Positions 25,301 through 37,139 are shown, counted from the stretch's first letter. The stretch is DNA of 64,000 nucleotides from Odiellus spinosus (GCA_963920705.1 OY987232.1:15997726-16061725); one strand, 5' to 3'. Translations and numbers: made by a program. The notes: generated by a model from the letters alone, not told the origin.

Positions 25301-26710
25301 GACTTGTGGGACACCCAATTGTCCCGTCTCATGCCATTAACCGAGGTATCATGGTAGAAGGGTTAGCTTCGGTCTTTGGAGGTCTGTTCGGAACAGGATC
25401 CGGTGTAACGTCTTACACCGAAAACGTGGCCACCATCGGCATCACTAAAGGTGATGAGACACACTGCGTCTGGATACGAGTATGAATTAGATATTTTTGT
25501 TGACACGCAGTGGGAAGTCGTCGTGTGATTGTTTACGCTGGTGGTTGCATGATTGCCTTGGGCTTGATCAGTAAGATTGGAAATTTCTTCATGACGATGC
25601 CAACTCCGATCTTGGGCGGTCTATTTTTCGTCGCCTTCTCGATGGTCTCAGGAGTCGGACTCTCTAGCTTGCAACACGTCAATCTCAACTCTACCAGGAA
25701 TCTCTTTATCTTAGGGGCGTCTCTCTTTTCTGGTCTGTGTTTTCCTCAATACATGAAGACAACCAACGAACTCATTAAGACGGGTGAATTCAAATAATTC
25801 AAACTTCTACAGTAAGTGCGACAACTTGGTGGCAACGTTCAGCTTCGTGTTTTAGCGTGAATTAGATGATGTTGGTCAAGAGAGATGTTGACCAAGAGAT
25901 ATATCTTGAAGTTGCCCAAAGAGATATGTCTTGATGTTGACCAAGAGATTTGTCTTGAAGTTGACCAAGAAATATGTCTTGAGGTTGTCAAAGAGATATG
26001 TCTTGAGGTTGTCAAAGAGATATGTCTTGAGGTTGTCAAAGAGATATCTCTTGAGGTTGTCAAAGAGATATGTCTTGAGGTTGTCAAAGAGATATGTCTT
26101 GATGTTGTCAAAGAGATATGTCTTGATGTTGGCAAAGAGATATGAGTTGAAAGTTCCCAAGACATAAGTCTTGAAATATCCAAAAGATACGTCTTGAACG
26201 AAGCTGGCCTTACACTTGATTGTAAATTAATCTACTAGTTGGTCACACTTACGAAGAATTTATTAATGTATACGGTGTACCTAAGAATATGGGAGGAAAA
26301 ATATTCTAGCCCTTAAAATCTTATTGGTTGAAAACAGGAAGTGACGTGGTGGATCAGATTCTAACGGTGCTTTTAAGTACGGGGTTGTTCATGGCTGCTT
26401 TCGTGGGTATATTTTTGGATAATACCATACCAGGTATATCAGTTATCCCGATAATGCACCATTCAAAATTATTGAACACTCAATTACTAAATCTAAATTT
26501 CCGAAAAATGTAGGAAATCTTGAAGACAGAGGAATAACAAAATGGAGGCGGAAAAACGTAATGGTCGAGGGTAGTCAGCGAGACGATTCGTGTTACGGTT
26601 TTCCGAGAATATCAGGATTCATAGAAAAACGCAAGTGGCTGCAATTACTGCCAATTAGTCCGACATACGTCGAAGGACTACTTTTCAAGAAAATATTTAA
26701 ACGAAAATGA
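22360..26710 (+). CDS. SLC23-family nucleobase/ascorbate transporter, 10 exons, 585 aa
   Basis: A polytopic plasma-membrane carrier of the nucleobase-ascorbate (NAT/SLC23) family; members move ascorbate or purine and pyrimidine bases with Na+ or H+. Exons are 22360-22506, 22699-22856, 23268-23448, 23516-23697, 24765-24891, 24995-25136, 25196-25450, 25511-25783, 26338-26433 and 26514-26710, together 586 codons. Diagnostic blocks include VPPWYICLFLGFQ then NYLTMFGSTLA near the N terminus, LPIIQGSAFAFMVP, the acidic block ESVGDYHCCGRL, HAINRGIMVEG, and TENVATIGITKVGSRRV, which covers the family signature. The C-terminal tail is basic and cytosolic. Ascorbate versus nucleobase use cannot be told here. 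A 24-bp minisatellite lies in intron 8 and R2 and R3 elements lie in introns 4 and 2. AATAAA at 26,730 is 20 bp after the stop. Confidence 0.93.
22894..23184. mobile_element. R3 MITE in transporter intron 2, inside an R5 remnant
   Basis: About 291 bp with TTAGTAT on both sides. The right flank to about 23,242 is an R5 end (GTATTAAGCTACGGGG), so R3 landed in R5. Confidence 0.92.
23718..24135 (+). mobile_element. R2 MITE in transporter intron 4
   Basis: About 418 bp. The flanks ATATTCC and ATATTAC match at six of seven positions. It begins 20 bp after the exon 4 donor. Confidence 0.92.
25870..26190. repeat. 24-bp minisatellite in transporter intron 8
   Basis: About 12-13 copies of GTTGTCAAAGAGATATGTCT-TGAG. 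The period is a multiple of three, so several frames on both strands stay open. These are not genes. Confidence 0.93.
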
Positions 26711-26835
26711 AAAAAACATTAAAATATGAAATAAAAAAGATTAGTCTAAATTTAATTAAATAAATAAATTTCAAATTGGTTAAAATTAGTGTGAATTTGT
26801 TAATTATCTAAAGGCGATGACTTTTTAAGCATAGC

Positions 26836-27172
26836 CAGAAGCCGATGAAACCCTCCTTTGAAGTCTACTACTCTAATGTTCGATATAGCGCTCCTCTCTG
26901 TATGGGTAAAATTCCCAATTTTACGAGATCGGAGGGGTCCTACTTCATACCCCCTGTCTACGGAAAATTGGAAATTCTCTCTCTCCACAAACGACGACGT
27001 TTTTTTGACGAACTCCAAGGCTGCTAGAGATATTCGGTCGACGAACTCCCGCTCCGAAAATATCTACCGTTAGGAGGCGTACGAATCACTCTTTTTAAAA
27101 CTAACCCATACAGAGAGGGGTAGACAAGACCCGGGAGTAATAGACTTCAAAGGAGGGTTTCATCGGCTTCTG
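26836..27172 (+). mobile_element. R1 MITE after the transporter gene
   Basis: Full length, 7-bp duplication GCATAGC. Confidence 0.95.
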
Positions 27173-27336
27173 GCATAGCAAATGTATCTTATCTTCTCGA
27201 TAAGAGATCATATGATAGTACTGGTAGAACTCCCGTGGTTGCTCGAATAGAAATAATTAGTTTTAGAAACTCACTGAGGGTTTCAAAAACAAAGAAAAAA
27301 ACGTGATAAAAAAGTGGAGCAAGTTAAACTTTTCTG

Positions 27337-29635
27337 ATGGAATCTTTTAGAAGCGCACTTCAGGTAATTCAATTAAAACATTAGTGCAAAGACAATGGTT
27401 GTCACCATTATTTCGAGAGTCCATTTTTCATACTATTATTACCAAAAGTCTATCACTCTATTCCATAAAAGTAAACAACGCCCCGTAGCTTAACGCTATC
27501 AGCAAAGACCCAGTTTTACGTCATAGCCCATCATTTAGAAATAACAAAAAAAAAGTCATCACCCCTGTCTGGCTCGAATGGTTTGGAGTCTTCCTCAGGA
27601 GAAAGCGACGGAATTTAGGCCCAGTACGTACAATTAAAATTATTTTGAATTTTGAAATAGGTAATTTCAAGTTTATTTGAAACAAAGACGAACAATCAGC
27701 CTTCGTGCGCCAGCAGGAAAGTGTTGGGCGAAGAAAATGGGTTCCGAGTACAGAAACATACGTTTCGTTATAACTTCAGTTTCTTTGACGACACGACAAT
27801 CGTCAAAGTAAAGGCCTGGCAAAAACTTCAACAGAAAATAATGGATTGGAAAATAACGGGCAAATTCGTAAAACACGGCCCCAATTTCGATGATTGGTTC
27901 TTGGAAGTTGAAGGAGAAACGGTCGGCTTGAATTTCAGATTGGACAAATGTTACTGCCGGGTTGACGTCCTCAACACATTGGGCGAAATCGTAACGACAC
28001 ACAAAGGCAACATGGAAGGACCCCTTTACGACAAATTCAGTTTCAAAAATCTCTTCAACTTGGGCGTGCTGCAAACCAAAGATCCCAATTTGTATCACCT
28101 GCAATACTTTCCAATGCCGATTGATACCATATTGCTCGAGGTTACCATAGGTAAATGATGTACAATGAGATTTACTTTTACCAAGAGTATCTGAAATCCT
28201 CCCCAAGAGTTTGCACATACCAGATATATCCTTTATTAATTATCCACGCAGATGTCCTTAAGAAATTATCCACCCAGATATGTCTATTCGAAATTATCCA
28301 GCCAGATATGTAATTTAGAAATTACCCACCCAGATATGTCCTTTAGAAATTATCCAGCCAGATATGTTCTTTAGCAATTATCCAGCCAGATATGTTCTTT
28401 AGCAATTATCCAGCCAGATATGTCCTTTAGAAATTATCCACCCAGATATGTCCTTTAGAAATTATCCACCCGGATATGTCTTTTAGAAATTATCCACCCG
28501 GATATGTCTTTTAGCAATTATCCACCCAGATATGTCCTTTAGAAATTATCCACCCAGATATGTCCTTTAGAAATTATCCAGCCAGATATGTTCTTTAGAA
28601 ATTATCCACCCAGATATATCCTTTAGCAATTATCCACACAGATATGTCCTTTAGCAATTATCCACCCAGATATGTCCTTTAGAAATTATCCACCCAGATA
28701 TGTCCTTTAGAAATTATCCACCCGGATATGTCTTTTAGAAATTATCCACCCAGATATGTCCTTTAGAAATTATCCACCCGGATATGTCTTTTAGAAATTA
28801 TCCACCCAGATATGTCCTTTAGAAATTATCCACCCAGATATGTCCTTTAGAAATTATCCGCCCAGATATGTCATTTAGAAATTATCCGCACAGATGTGGC
28901 CTTTAAAATTATCCACACAGATATATCCAAATACTGATTTTTATGGTGGTTTAGGGACCTAAGGTATAGGGAGCAGATGGATGGAAACTGTAATTGTCCC
29001 ACAACTAATATCTTTCAGGTCCTAGCAAGCGCCAGAAAAGAGAGAGATCATTCAAACCCGTGAAACGAATGCTGGATGAAGGGATTTTAACCGACACGGT
29101 CATCAAAACCAAAAAGGCGGATTTCCCGTGTCACAAATTCATTCTGGCTACATATTCCGAATATTTTCGAGCCATGTTTCGAGTCAACATGAAGGAAAGA
29201 CAACAAAATATCGTTAACTGGGTAGACGTCTTCGATTCCGAGACGGTGAAAGATTTGCTTCATTTCTTTTACAGCGGTCAGAGACCTCCCAACATCAAAT
29301 ACACATACCCTACCCTGGTCCAAGCCGCAAACTTGTGCTTATTGGAAGAATTGAAGGACTACTGCTCTGAAACTATGATTCAAATTTTAGACGTCAACAA
29401 TGCCGGTTCGATTTTGGAGATTGCGGAAAAATTTGATCTGGAAAGATTGAGAAAAAAGGCTATCCTCTTCGTTATTGACAATTACAACGAAGTCCTGGAT
29501 TCTCCAGGTTTCCAAGAAATACCAAGCGAAATTAAAACTAGCCTTCTCGAGAGAGTTATCGAATTACGCGCTAACAATGTGCAAACTAACTTAACTAAGG
29601 AGTCAAAAGGTACTCAAAGAAGGCGACATAGATGA
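27337..29635 (+). CDS. MATH-BTB gene A (speckle-type POZ-like), about 377 aa
   Basis: A predicted substrate adaptor for Cullin-3 ubiquitin ligases: MATH binds the substrate and BTB binds Cul3. The MATH exon 27661-28150 ends in the phase-1 boundary ..LEVTIG; the BTB exon 29019-29635 follows, with MLDEGILTDTVIKTK, FPCHKFILATYSEYFRAMF and a BACK-like tail. The homologous genes B and C start at an ATG 11-28 bp inside the MATH exon; here the aligned codon is GTG. A possible first exon, 27337-27363 (ATG to CAG|GTAATT, nine codons), joins 27661 in frame, giving 1,134 nt. That first exon is a weak guess; without it the start is unknown. The intron between MATH and BTB is mostly a 28-bp minisatellite. 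Domain identity is firm and the 5' end is not. Confidence 0.8.
27442..27620. mobile_element. R5 remnant in gene A intron 1
   Basis: The left R5 end (CCAAAAGTCTATCACTC then GTAAACAACGCCCC) is intact and serves as an uninterrupted reference for the R1 insertions elsewhere in R5 copies. The right part is lost. Confidence 0.75.
28225..28935. repeat. 28-bp minisatellite between MATH and BTB exons of gene A
   Basis: About 24 copies of a 28-bp unit read as AAATTATCCACCCAGATATG-TCCTTTAG, with CCA/CCG and GCC/ACC variants that recur in blocks, suggesting block amplification. It is unrelated in sequence to the arrays in neighbouring genes. Confidence 0.95.
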
Positions 29636-29818
29636 ATATCTCTAAGAAAATTCAGTCTTTCAAATGTTGTATTGTTGTAAAGCTTAAAGCATTTGAAATA
29701 GTGAACTAAAACCACATAAACTATAATTTTAAAAATATTAAATTCAATTTCTCCATTTTTAATTTCTGTCCTTAACGAGTTTCAAAGTAAATTGACCCCT
29801 TTTTAAGTACACCAGAAG

Positions 29819-30110
29819 CAAGAAGGATCAGATAAGGAGAGGAAAAGTGGGAACGGCGCGGCTCCTACTGCGTCGGCCTAAACTCCCACTCTGGCAGAAC
29901 GGGGGACAGACGGGGGTAGAGATGCTTCGTGGTAAATTGTTGTCACGTGGGTAAAACGAATCCTTTATGAGACGCGCTAGCTAGCGACCACGTGACAACA
30001 GTTTCCCTCGAGAATTTCCTATCCCCCCTTTCCACCCGAGTGGGAGGTTGGCTCTTCACTCTCTAACTCAACGCAGCCCCACTTTTCCTCTCCTTATCTG
30101 ATCCTTCTTG
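29819..30110. mobile_element. R3 MITE inserted at the tip of an R1
   Basis: About 292 bp, flanked by CCAGAAG on both sides. The target is the outer end of the R1 that continues at 30,112. Confidence 0.93.
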
Positions 30111-30111
30111 C

Positions 30112-30469
30112 CAGAAGCCGATGAAACCCTCGTTTGAAGTTTATTACTCTCGGGTCTAGTCTACCCCTCTCGGGTCTTGTCTACCCCTCTCTGTATGGGT
30201 TAGTTTCAAAAAGCGCGAATCGTACGCCTCCTAACGGTAGATAGTTTCGGAGCGGGAGTTCGTCGAGCGAATATCTCTAGCAGCCTTGGAGTTCGTCAAA
30301 AAAACGTCGTCGTTTGTGGAGAGAGAGAATTTCCAATTTTCAGTAGACAGGGGGGTATGAAGTAGGACCCCTCCGATCTCGTAAAATTGGTAATTTTACC
30401 AATACAGAGAGGAGCGCTATATGGAACATTAGAGTAGTAGACTTCAAAGGAGGGTTTCATCGGCTTCTG
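30112..30469 (-). mobile_element. R1 MITE, displaced by R3
   Basis: Slightly long because of a small internal duplication of CTACCCCTCTCGGGTCT near 30,150-30,180. Its left target duplication lies beyond the R3 and is no longer clear. Confidence 0.9.
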
Positions 30470-31152
30470 AGTATAATAATTTTTTATACCATCCTGAATA
30501 TTCAAGGTCTTCCATATGTAAAAGTAGTAGTCTTACATTCACAGACGCGACGATAAAAAAGATAAGAAATTTGGGGCGTTAAACGAGACGCAGCCAGATA
30601 TCCGACACTTTAGTTTTGGTTTTAAAATTCGTTTCAATAACTATTAAGAGTTGTTTCGGGCCGAAATTTCGAAATAAACGTTGATGGAATCGCGTAAAGG
30701 GTTAAGTTTAATAAGACTGTATCACGAAAACCAAGATTAAGAAGATTTTACGGTCGTTTTTTTCATGCTATCGAATAGGAAAATAAGAAAGGTTGGTTTA
30801 ATTGTTTACTATGTCTTTAAGTAATAATTATTATGTGGCCTTAGACTGAGTAGATTCAGAACAAGTCATGAGGTTTTCTGGAACTTGTTACAGAATTAAT
30901 TTAATATTTAAATCTTTAATATTTAAATTTCAAAAGTTTGTATACTCAAATAATTCTGGTTCGATTAGTAGTTAGTATTGTTTAAAAATTTCCAAGATGT
31001 CGCCATCGTCAGACAATTTCAAGCCACGGTTTTTTATTCCATATCTGTCTTGATAAAAAACACTCAACTGTTTTTGCAGTATCACTTAGAGACTAGCAGA
31101 AGTCACTGTGATTTTTGAAAAGGTTTAGGCAGTTATCTACAGCCCCTGCATA
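30470..31152. other. No gene recognised
   Basis: Unique AT-rich sequence with no MATH exon, although the BTB exon at 32,319 would need one upstream. Confidence 0.5.
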
Positions 31153-31219
31153 GGCATAGTACCAAACGTCTATCACTTTATTCCATTAATGTAAACAACA
31201 CCTCGTCCCTTAATACTAT

Positions 31220-31557
31220 CAGAAGCCGATGAAACCCTCCTTTGAAGTCTACTACTCCAATGTTCCATATAGCGCTCCTCTCTGTATGGGTAAAATTCAC
31301 AATTTTACGAGATCGGAGGGGTCCTATTTCATACCCCCCTGTCTATGGAAAATTGAAAATTCTCTCTCGCCACAAACGACGACGTTTTTTTGACGAACTC
31401 CAAAGCTGCTAGAGATATTCGCTCGACGAACTCCCGCTCCGAAAATATCTACCGATAGGAGGCGTACGAATCGCGCTTTTTGAAACTAACCCATACAGAG
31501 AGGGGTAGACAAGACCCGGGAGTAATAGACTTCAAAGGAGGGTTTCATCGGCTTCTG
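31220..31557 (+). mobile_element. R1 MITE, left end of duplicated block copy 1
   Basis: Its left flank is ATACTAT and its right flank ATCTTAG, so the two sides come from different insertions. The right flank matches the intact duplication of the copy at 35,409. Confidence 0.93.
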
Positions 31558-31895
31558 ATCTTAGAGAGAACAAACTATTAAAAATAAGACTTTGTTTCCA
31601 ACTTTGACCACCAAAGGCGCCATTTCATGTCAGAGCCCTAATTATTTTTTTCTCAGGCGCCAAAAATTAATTCTATAATTCGTCTGCTCTAGAAATTACC
31701 TACTTTGGTTAGTTAGATCTAAGGAGGTCAACGTTCTATTGAGTTTTTAAAGCCCCTTTAAAGTCGCCTAATTTCCTTGCTTAGCAGACGAAATTGACCA
31801 TAACAAATTGTACAGGCAAAGCTAGGCTGTGTGCATAAGGGAAAATGAATTTAAAGGGAAGGATTCTAGAGCAGATAGGGCTTTTAAAGTCAAAC

Positions 31896-32232
31896 CAGAA
31901 GCCGATGAAACCCTCCTTTGAAGTCTATTACTCCCGGGTCTTGTTTACCCCTCTCTGTATGGGTTAGTTTTAAAAAGCGCGATTCGTACGCCTCCTAACG
32001 GTAGATATTTTCGGAGCGGTAGTTAGTCGAGCGAATATCTCTAGCAGCCTTGGAGTTCGTCAAAAAAACGTCGTCGTTTGTGGAGAGAGAGAATTTCCAA
32101 TTTTGCGTAGACAGGGGGTGTGAAGTAGGACCCGTCCGATCTCGTAAAATTGGGAATTTTACCCATACAGAGAGGAGCGCTATATGGAACATTAGAGTAG
32201 TAGACTTCAAAGGAGGGTTTCATCGGCTTCTG
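31896..32232 (-). mobile_element. R1 MITE inside duplicated block copy 1
   Basis: Full length, 7-bp duplication GTCAAAC, shared with the copy at 36,085. Confidence 0.95.
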
Positions 32233-32318
32233 GTCAAACTTTAAAATGTAAACTTTTATGAAATTGGAGATCTGAATTTCAATTGAAATGTTAATCACAG
32301 TTCTTGAACTCATTTCAG

Positions 32319-32950
32319 GACCTCGAAAAGACGACAAAAGAAGTTGCAATAAATCTCAGAAACGAATGTTGGACGAAGAAATTCTCACCGACACGGTCAT
32401 CAAAACCAAGACGAGCGATTTAAAGTGTCACAAATTTATCTTGGCCACCTATTCCGAATACTTCCGAGCCATGTTTCAAGCCAACATGAAGGAGAGCCGA
32501 GAGAACGTCATTGATTGGGTAGATGTCTTCGATTCCGAAACGGTAAAAGATCTCTTGCACTTCTTGTACACAGGACAAACTCCCCCCAACATCCGAATCA
32601 CATTCCCGACTTTGGTCGAAGCAGCGCACTTATGTTTATTGGACGAACTAAAAGACGTCTGCTCCGAAACTTTGATTAAAATAATGAACATCGACAATGC
32701 CGGACCAATTTTGGAAGTTGCAGAAAAATTCGAACTGGCATGTCTAAGAGAATCAACCGTTCTCTTTGTTCTAGACAATTACAATCAAGTACTTAGTACT
32801 CGAGGATTTGAAGACATCGATAGTGAAATTAAAACAAGGTTATTAAAGAGAGTTTTTCAAATAATCGGAAAAAATCAACAAATTACGTCGGAATTTAATC
32901 GTGGTTCAGAGGAATCGAAGAAATCACTTCGGCAGTTTGTTTCAGACTAA
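32319..32950 (+). CDS. Orphan BTB exon, copy of gene B's second exon
   Basis: A BTB plus BACK-like coding exon with the same acceptor (ATTTCAG) and phase as gene B's exon; its translated sequence is identical to 36,508-37,139. It carries KRMLDEEILTDTVIKTK, LKCHKFILATYSEYFRAMF and a full C terminus to the stop. No MATH exon precedes it in the 2.7 kb after gene A's stop. It may be silent, may start from the ATG at 32,288 just upstream, or may serve as an alternative second exon for gene A's MATH exon, whose phase fits. AATAAA lies near 33,050. Confidence 0.8.
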
Positions 32951-33816
32951 GAATTACAAATTAACCATTTTAGTTTTGTGCCCATAGCTTCATAAGTTAG
33001 TAAATGTTAAAACCTAGCGAAATCATTTTCTATCGTGTATTGAAAACACAATAAATAAATAACCAAAAACCTGTCTAAATATTGTTTGAAAATTCTAGAA
33101 TACGTTTGTTGGCATAGTGATCCAAAAAGGTGTTCCATTTTTAGCTCGGCTTCTGTAAAAACTCATTAATACTTCATTCGTGTTGCTAAGTTTCTAATTA
33201 TTCTAGATTTAAATCAGAGTTGCCACAGTTTTTTCAGATTCAAATTCCCTGACTTATCCAGATTTTTCCCTGACCTTTTCAACGATTTTCCCTGACCGTT
33301 TCAGCTAATACTACCCAATTTTTAACCTCTATTTTTTTATATTACTTAAAAATAAATATTTAAAATAACATTTGCACGCGTATCTTTGTTCTAATCTATA
33401 CAACTGACACGGTCAGCTGAGAATCTTTTCCGCAGATAATGATTGTTATTTCCTGGCTTCTTGAAAGATCTTTAAATTCCCTGACTTTTTAAAATATCTT
33501 AAAATTCACTGACTTTTCCCTGACCTGTGGCAACCCTGTAAATAGTGAAAACCGACTGTTTTTACGTAATAAGTTCGAGACAAGGTTAGTAAAGAGACAG
33601 GTTAGGCAGATTCTGACGTCAGCCGGAAGTTACCTAGCGCGCAGCCATCTTCCAAATTCCTTTGACAATTGCTAGATGGCGGTTTATATTGTAATTACGG
33701 CGGGAATTTCAAACTAATATCCAATATGTTGTTTCCAATGAACGTTGCCAGGTGGCACTTAGTAAGTCGATTGTCATATAGCGTAGGTAACGCTTTAACA
33801 TACGTTTCACTATAAT

Positions 33817-34097
33817 CAAGGAGGATCAGAGAAGGAGAGGAAATGTGGGGACGGCGCGGTTCCTACTGCGTCGGCCTAAACTCCCACTCTGGGAGAACGG
33901 GGGTAGAGACGTTTCGTGGTAAAATGTTGTCGCGTGGGTAAAACGAATCCTTTATGAGACGCGCTAGCTAGCGACCACGTGACAACAGTTTACCTCGAGA
34001 ATTTCCTATCCCCCCTTTCCACCCGAGTGGGAGGTTGGCTCTTCTCTCTCTAACTCAACGCAGCCCCACTTTTCCTCTCCTTCTCTGATCCTCCTTG
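33817..34097. mobile_element. R3 MITE (CAAGGAGG subtype), duplicated block copy 1
   Basis: About 281 bp with ends CAAGGAGGATCAGAGAAGG. The flanks do not show a clean duplication. The same element is at 38,006-38,286. Confidence 0.9.
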
Positions 34098-34219
34098 CTA
34101 GAATGTAGGAATTTAGTCGCTGTTCCTTTCGATTTAGAATAAAACCTAATTATATTTCATTCTACACGGATTTCGAGAAACGCCATATTTTATCTTTGCG
34201 TTATCCGTTTGAATAAACG

Positions 34220-34556
34220 TAGAAGCCGATGAAACCCTCCTTTGAAGTCTACTACTCCAATGTTCCATATAGCGCTCCTCTCTGTATGGGTAAAATTCCC
34301 AATTTTACGAGTTAGAAGGGGTCCTACTTCATCCCCCCTGTCTACGGAAAATTGGAAATTCTCTCTCGCCACAAATGACGACGTTTTTTGGACGAACTCC
34401 AAGGCTGCTAGAGATATTCGCTCGACGAGCTCCCGCTCCGAAAACATCTACCGTTAGGTGGCGTACGAATCGCGCCTTTTGAGAATAACCCATACAGAGA
34501 GGGGTAGACAAGAACCGGGAGTAATAGACTTCAAAGGAGGGTTTCATCGGCTTCTG
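34220..34556 (+). mobile_element. R1 MITE, right end of duplicated block copy 1
   Basis: The right flank is ATACTAT, pairing with the left flank of the R1 at 31,220. Its own left flank is R6a sequence. Confidence 0.93.
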
Positions 34557-34959
34557 ATACTATTACCAAATGTCCAGTTTTACGTCATAGATTATCACTT
34601 AAAAATAGACAAAAACGGCATCACCCCTGTCTGGCTCTAGTGGTTTGGACCCTTCCTCGATATTTTGAGACGGGAGAGAGGGACGGAATTTAGGCGGGCC
34701 GCGCTTGGTTATATTGTCTTCCCTCCCAGCTCCGGAAATTCTCCACAGAGTGGCGCTGCCGATTCACTATTTACACGGCGACTGCGGCCGCTAGAGTGTC
34801 TCGAATCAGAATCTGCCGGTATATTTACCTTGACCTTTGTTGATTGTATTAAGTAAAGTAATCGACTTTTGATAATACCGATGATTCGTATTAGCTCAAG
34901 GATTCACTAGATGAAACTAACCACTGTAGCGGGAAAAGTTTTTACAGGCAAAAAGCAAG

Positions 34960-37139
34960 ATGGCAATGAACGATGAGCCCGTGTATCGCATTCAAAAGCA
35001 AACCTTCAGAGAGAGTTTCAGTTGTTGGAACGCCGCCAGTTACACGTGGCCAGTGAAACTAAATGCCGCGTACAAACTTCAACAGAAAGTAACGGAATGG
35101 ACCATCACGGTTAGAACCGTCCAACGCATTCCAAATTTAATTTTGGAAGTAGAAGGGGAAGCAACCGGGTTGCAATTTAAACTGGACAAATGTTACTGCC
35201 GAATCGACGTCATTAACAATTCGGACGAAATTGTTGCGTCTCATAAAGGAAATACGGAAGGACCCTTTCACGACAGATTTAATTTCAAAAATCTCTTTAA
35301 TTTGAGCGAGTTGTACACGAAATCGCCCAACTTGTATCACCAAATTGCTGGTCGCCCAAATACTTTAGCCCTGGATCTTACCATAGGTATTTATTATTTT
35401 TATCTTAGCAGAAGCCGACGAAACCCTCCTTTGAAGTCTACTACTCTAATGTTCCATATAGCGCGCCTCTCTGTATGGGTAAAATTCACAATTTTACGAG
35501 ATCGGAGGGGTCCTATTTCATACCCCCCTGTCTATGGAAAATTGAAAATTCTCTCTCGCCACAAACGACGACGTTTTTTTGACGAACTCCAAAGCTGCTA
35601 GAGATATTCGCTCGACGAACTCCCGCTCCGAAAATATCTACCGATAGGAGGCGTACGAATCGCGCTTTTTGAAACTAACCCATACAGAGAGGGGTAGACA
35701 AGACCCGGGAGTAATAGACTTCAAAGGAGGGTTTCATCGGCTTCTGATCTTAGAGAGAACAAACTATTAAAAATAAGACTTTGTTTCCAACTTTGACCAC
35801 CAAAGGCGCCATTTCATGTCAGAGCCCTAATTATTTTTTTCTCAGGCGCCAAAAATTAATTCTATAATTCGTCTGCTCTAGAAATTACCTACTTTGGTTA
35901 GTTAGATCTAAGGAGGTCAACGTTCTATTGAGTTTTTAAAGCCCCTTTAAAGTCGCCTAATTTCCTTGCTTAGCAGACGAAATTGACCATAACAAATTGT
36001 ACAGGCAAAGCTAGGCTGTGTGCATAAGGGAAAATGAATTTAAAGGGAAGGATTCTAGAGCAGATAGGGCTTTTAAAGTCAAACCAGAAGCCGATGAAAC
36101 CCTCCTTTGAAGTCTATTACTCCCGGGTCTTGTTTACCCCTCTCTGTATGGGTTAGTTTTAAAAAGCGCGATTCGTACGCCTCCTAACGGTAGATATTTT
36201 CGGAGCGGTAGTTAGTCGAGCGAATATCTCTAGCAGCCTTGGAGTTCGTCAAAAAAACGTCGTCGTTTGTGGAGAGAGAGAATTTCCAATTTTGCGTAGA
36301 CAGGGGGTGTGAAGTAGGACCCGTCCGATCTCGTAAAATTGGGAATTTTACCCATACAGAGAGGAGCGCTATATGGAACATTAGAGTAGTAGACTTCAAA
36401 GGAGGGTTTCATCGGCTTCTGGTCAAACTTTAAAATGTAAACTTTTATGAAATTGGAGATCTGAATTTCAATTGAAATGTTAATCACAGTTCTTGAACTC
36501 ATTTCAGGACCTCGAAAAGACGACAAAAGAAGTTGCAATAAATCTCAGAAACGAATGTTGGACGAAGAAATTCTCACCGACACGGTCATCAAAACCAAGA
36601 CGAGCGATTTAAAGTGTCACAAATTTATCTTGGCCACCTATTCCGAATACTTCCGAGCCATGTTTCAAGCCAACATGAAGGAGAGCCGAGAGAACGTCAT
36701 TGATTGGGTAGATGTCTTCGATTCCGAAACGGTAAAAGATCTCTTGCACTTCTTGTACACAGGACAAACTCCCCCCAACATCCGAATCACATTCCCGACT
36801 TTGGTCGAAGCAGCGCACTTATGTTTATTGGACGAACTAAAAGACGTCTGCTCCGAAACTTTGATTAAAATAATGAACATCGACAATGCCGGACCAATTT
36901 TGGAAGTTGCAGAAAAATTCGAACTGGCATGTCTAAGAGAATCAACCGTTCTCTTTGTTCTAGACAATTACAATCAAGTACTTAGTACTCGAGGATTTGA
37001 AGACATCGATAGTGAAATTAAAACAAGGTTATTAAAGAGAGTTTTTCAAATAATCGGAAAAAATCAACAAATTACGTCGGAATTTAATCGTGGTTCAGAG
37101 GAATCGAAGAAATCACTTCGGCAGTTTGTTTCAGACTAA
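34960..37139 (+). CDS. MATH-BTB gene B (speckle-type POZ-like), 352 aa
   Basis: A Cul3-adaptor type protein. The MATH exon runs from ATG 34960 to 35386 (acceptor TTTACAG at 34,947) with LQQKVTEWTITV, LEVEGEATGLQFKLDKCYCR and LTIG at the exon end. The BTB exon 36508-37139 carries KRMLDEEILTDTVIKTK and the BACK-like tail. Together they make 353 codons in phase. The intron contains two R1 copies. The BTB exon, but not the MATH exon, is present again at 32,319. AATAAA at 37,239 is a likely polyadenylation signal. Compared with gene C, the BTB domains are closely similar while the MATH domains differ much more, as expected if the substrate-binding domain changes faster. Confidence 0.9.
35409..35746 (+). 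mobile_element. R1 MITE, left end of duplicated block copy 2
   Basis: Intact 7-bp duplication ATCTTAG on both sides, so this is an original insertion site. It carries private changes (GACG, GCGCGCC) in its first 60 bp. Confidence 0.95.
36085..36421 (-). mobile_element. R1 MITE in gene B intron
   Basis: Full length, 7-bp duplication GTCAAAC. It ends 86 bp before the BTB exon. Confidence 0.95.

Larger units (their letters stand above)
31220..34556 (+). repeat. Duplicated block, copy 1 (BTB exon bounded by R1 elements)
   Basis: Matches 35,409-38,745 at a constant offset of 4,189 bp. I found three differences within the first 60 bp of the left R1 and none after that in the stretches compared, with no length change. 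The block begins and ends exactly at the outer ends of R1 elements and contains R1, the BTB exon, an R3 and part of an R6a. Confidence 0.93.
31153..34872. mobile_element. R5 element split by a 3.34-kb block
   Basis: R5 sequence runs 31,153-31,219 and resumes at 34,557-34,872 (CAAATGTCCAGTTTTACGTC onward). The junctions carry ATACTAT on both sides of the inserted block 31,220-34,556. Rejoining the flanks with a single ATACTAT restores the R5 sequence seen in other copies. Confidence 0.85.

Noticed and set aside
25839-26183. Overlapping open frames of 78-114 codons on both strands
   Set aside because: Artefact of a 24-bp array whose period is a multiple of three, inside the transporter intron.
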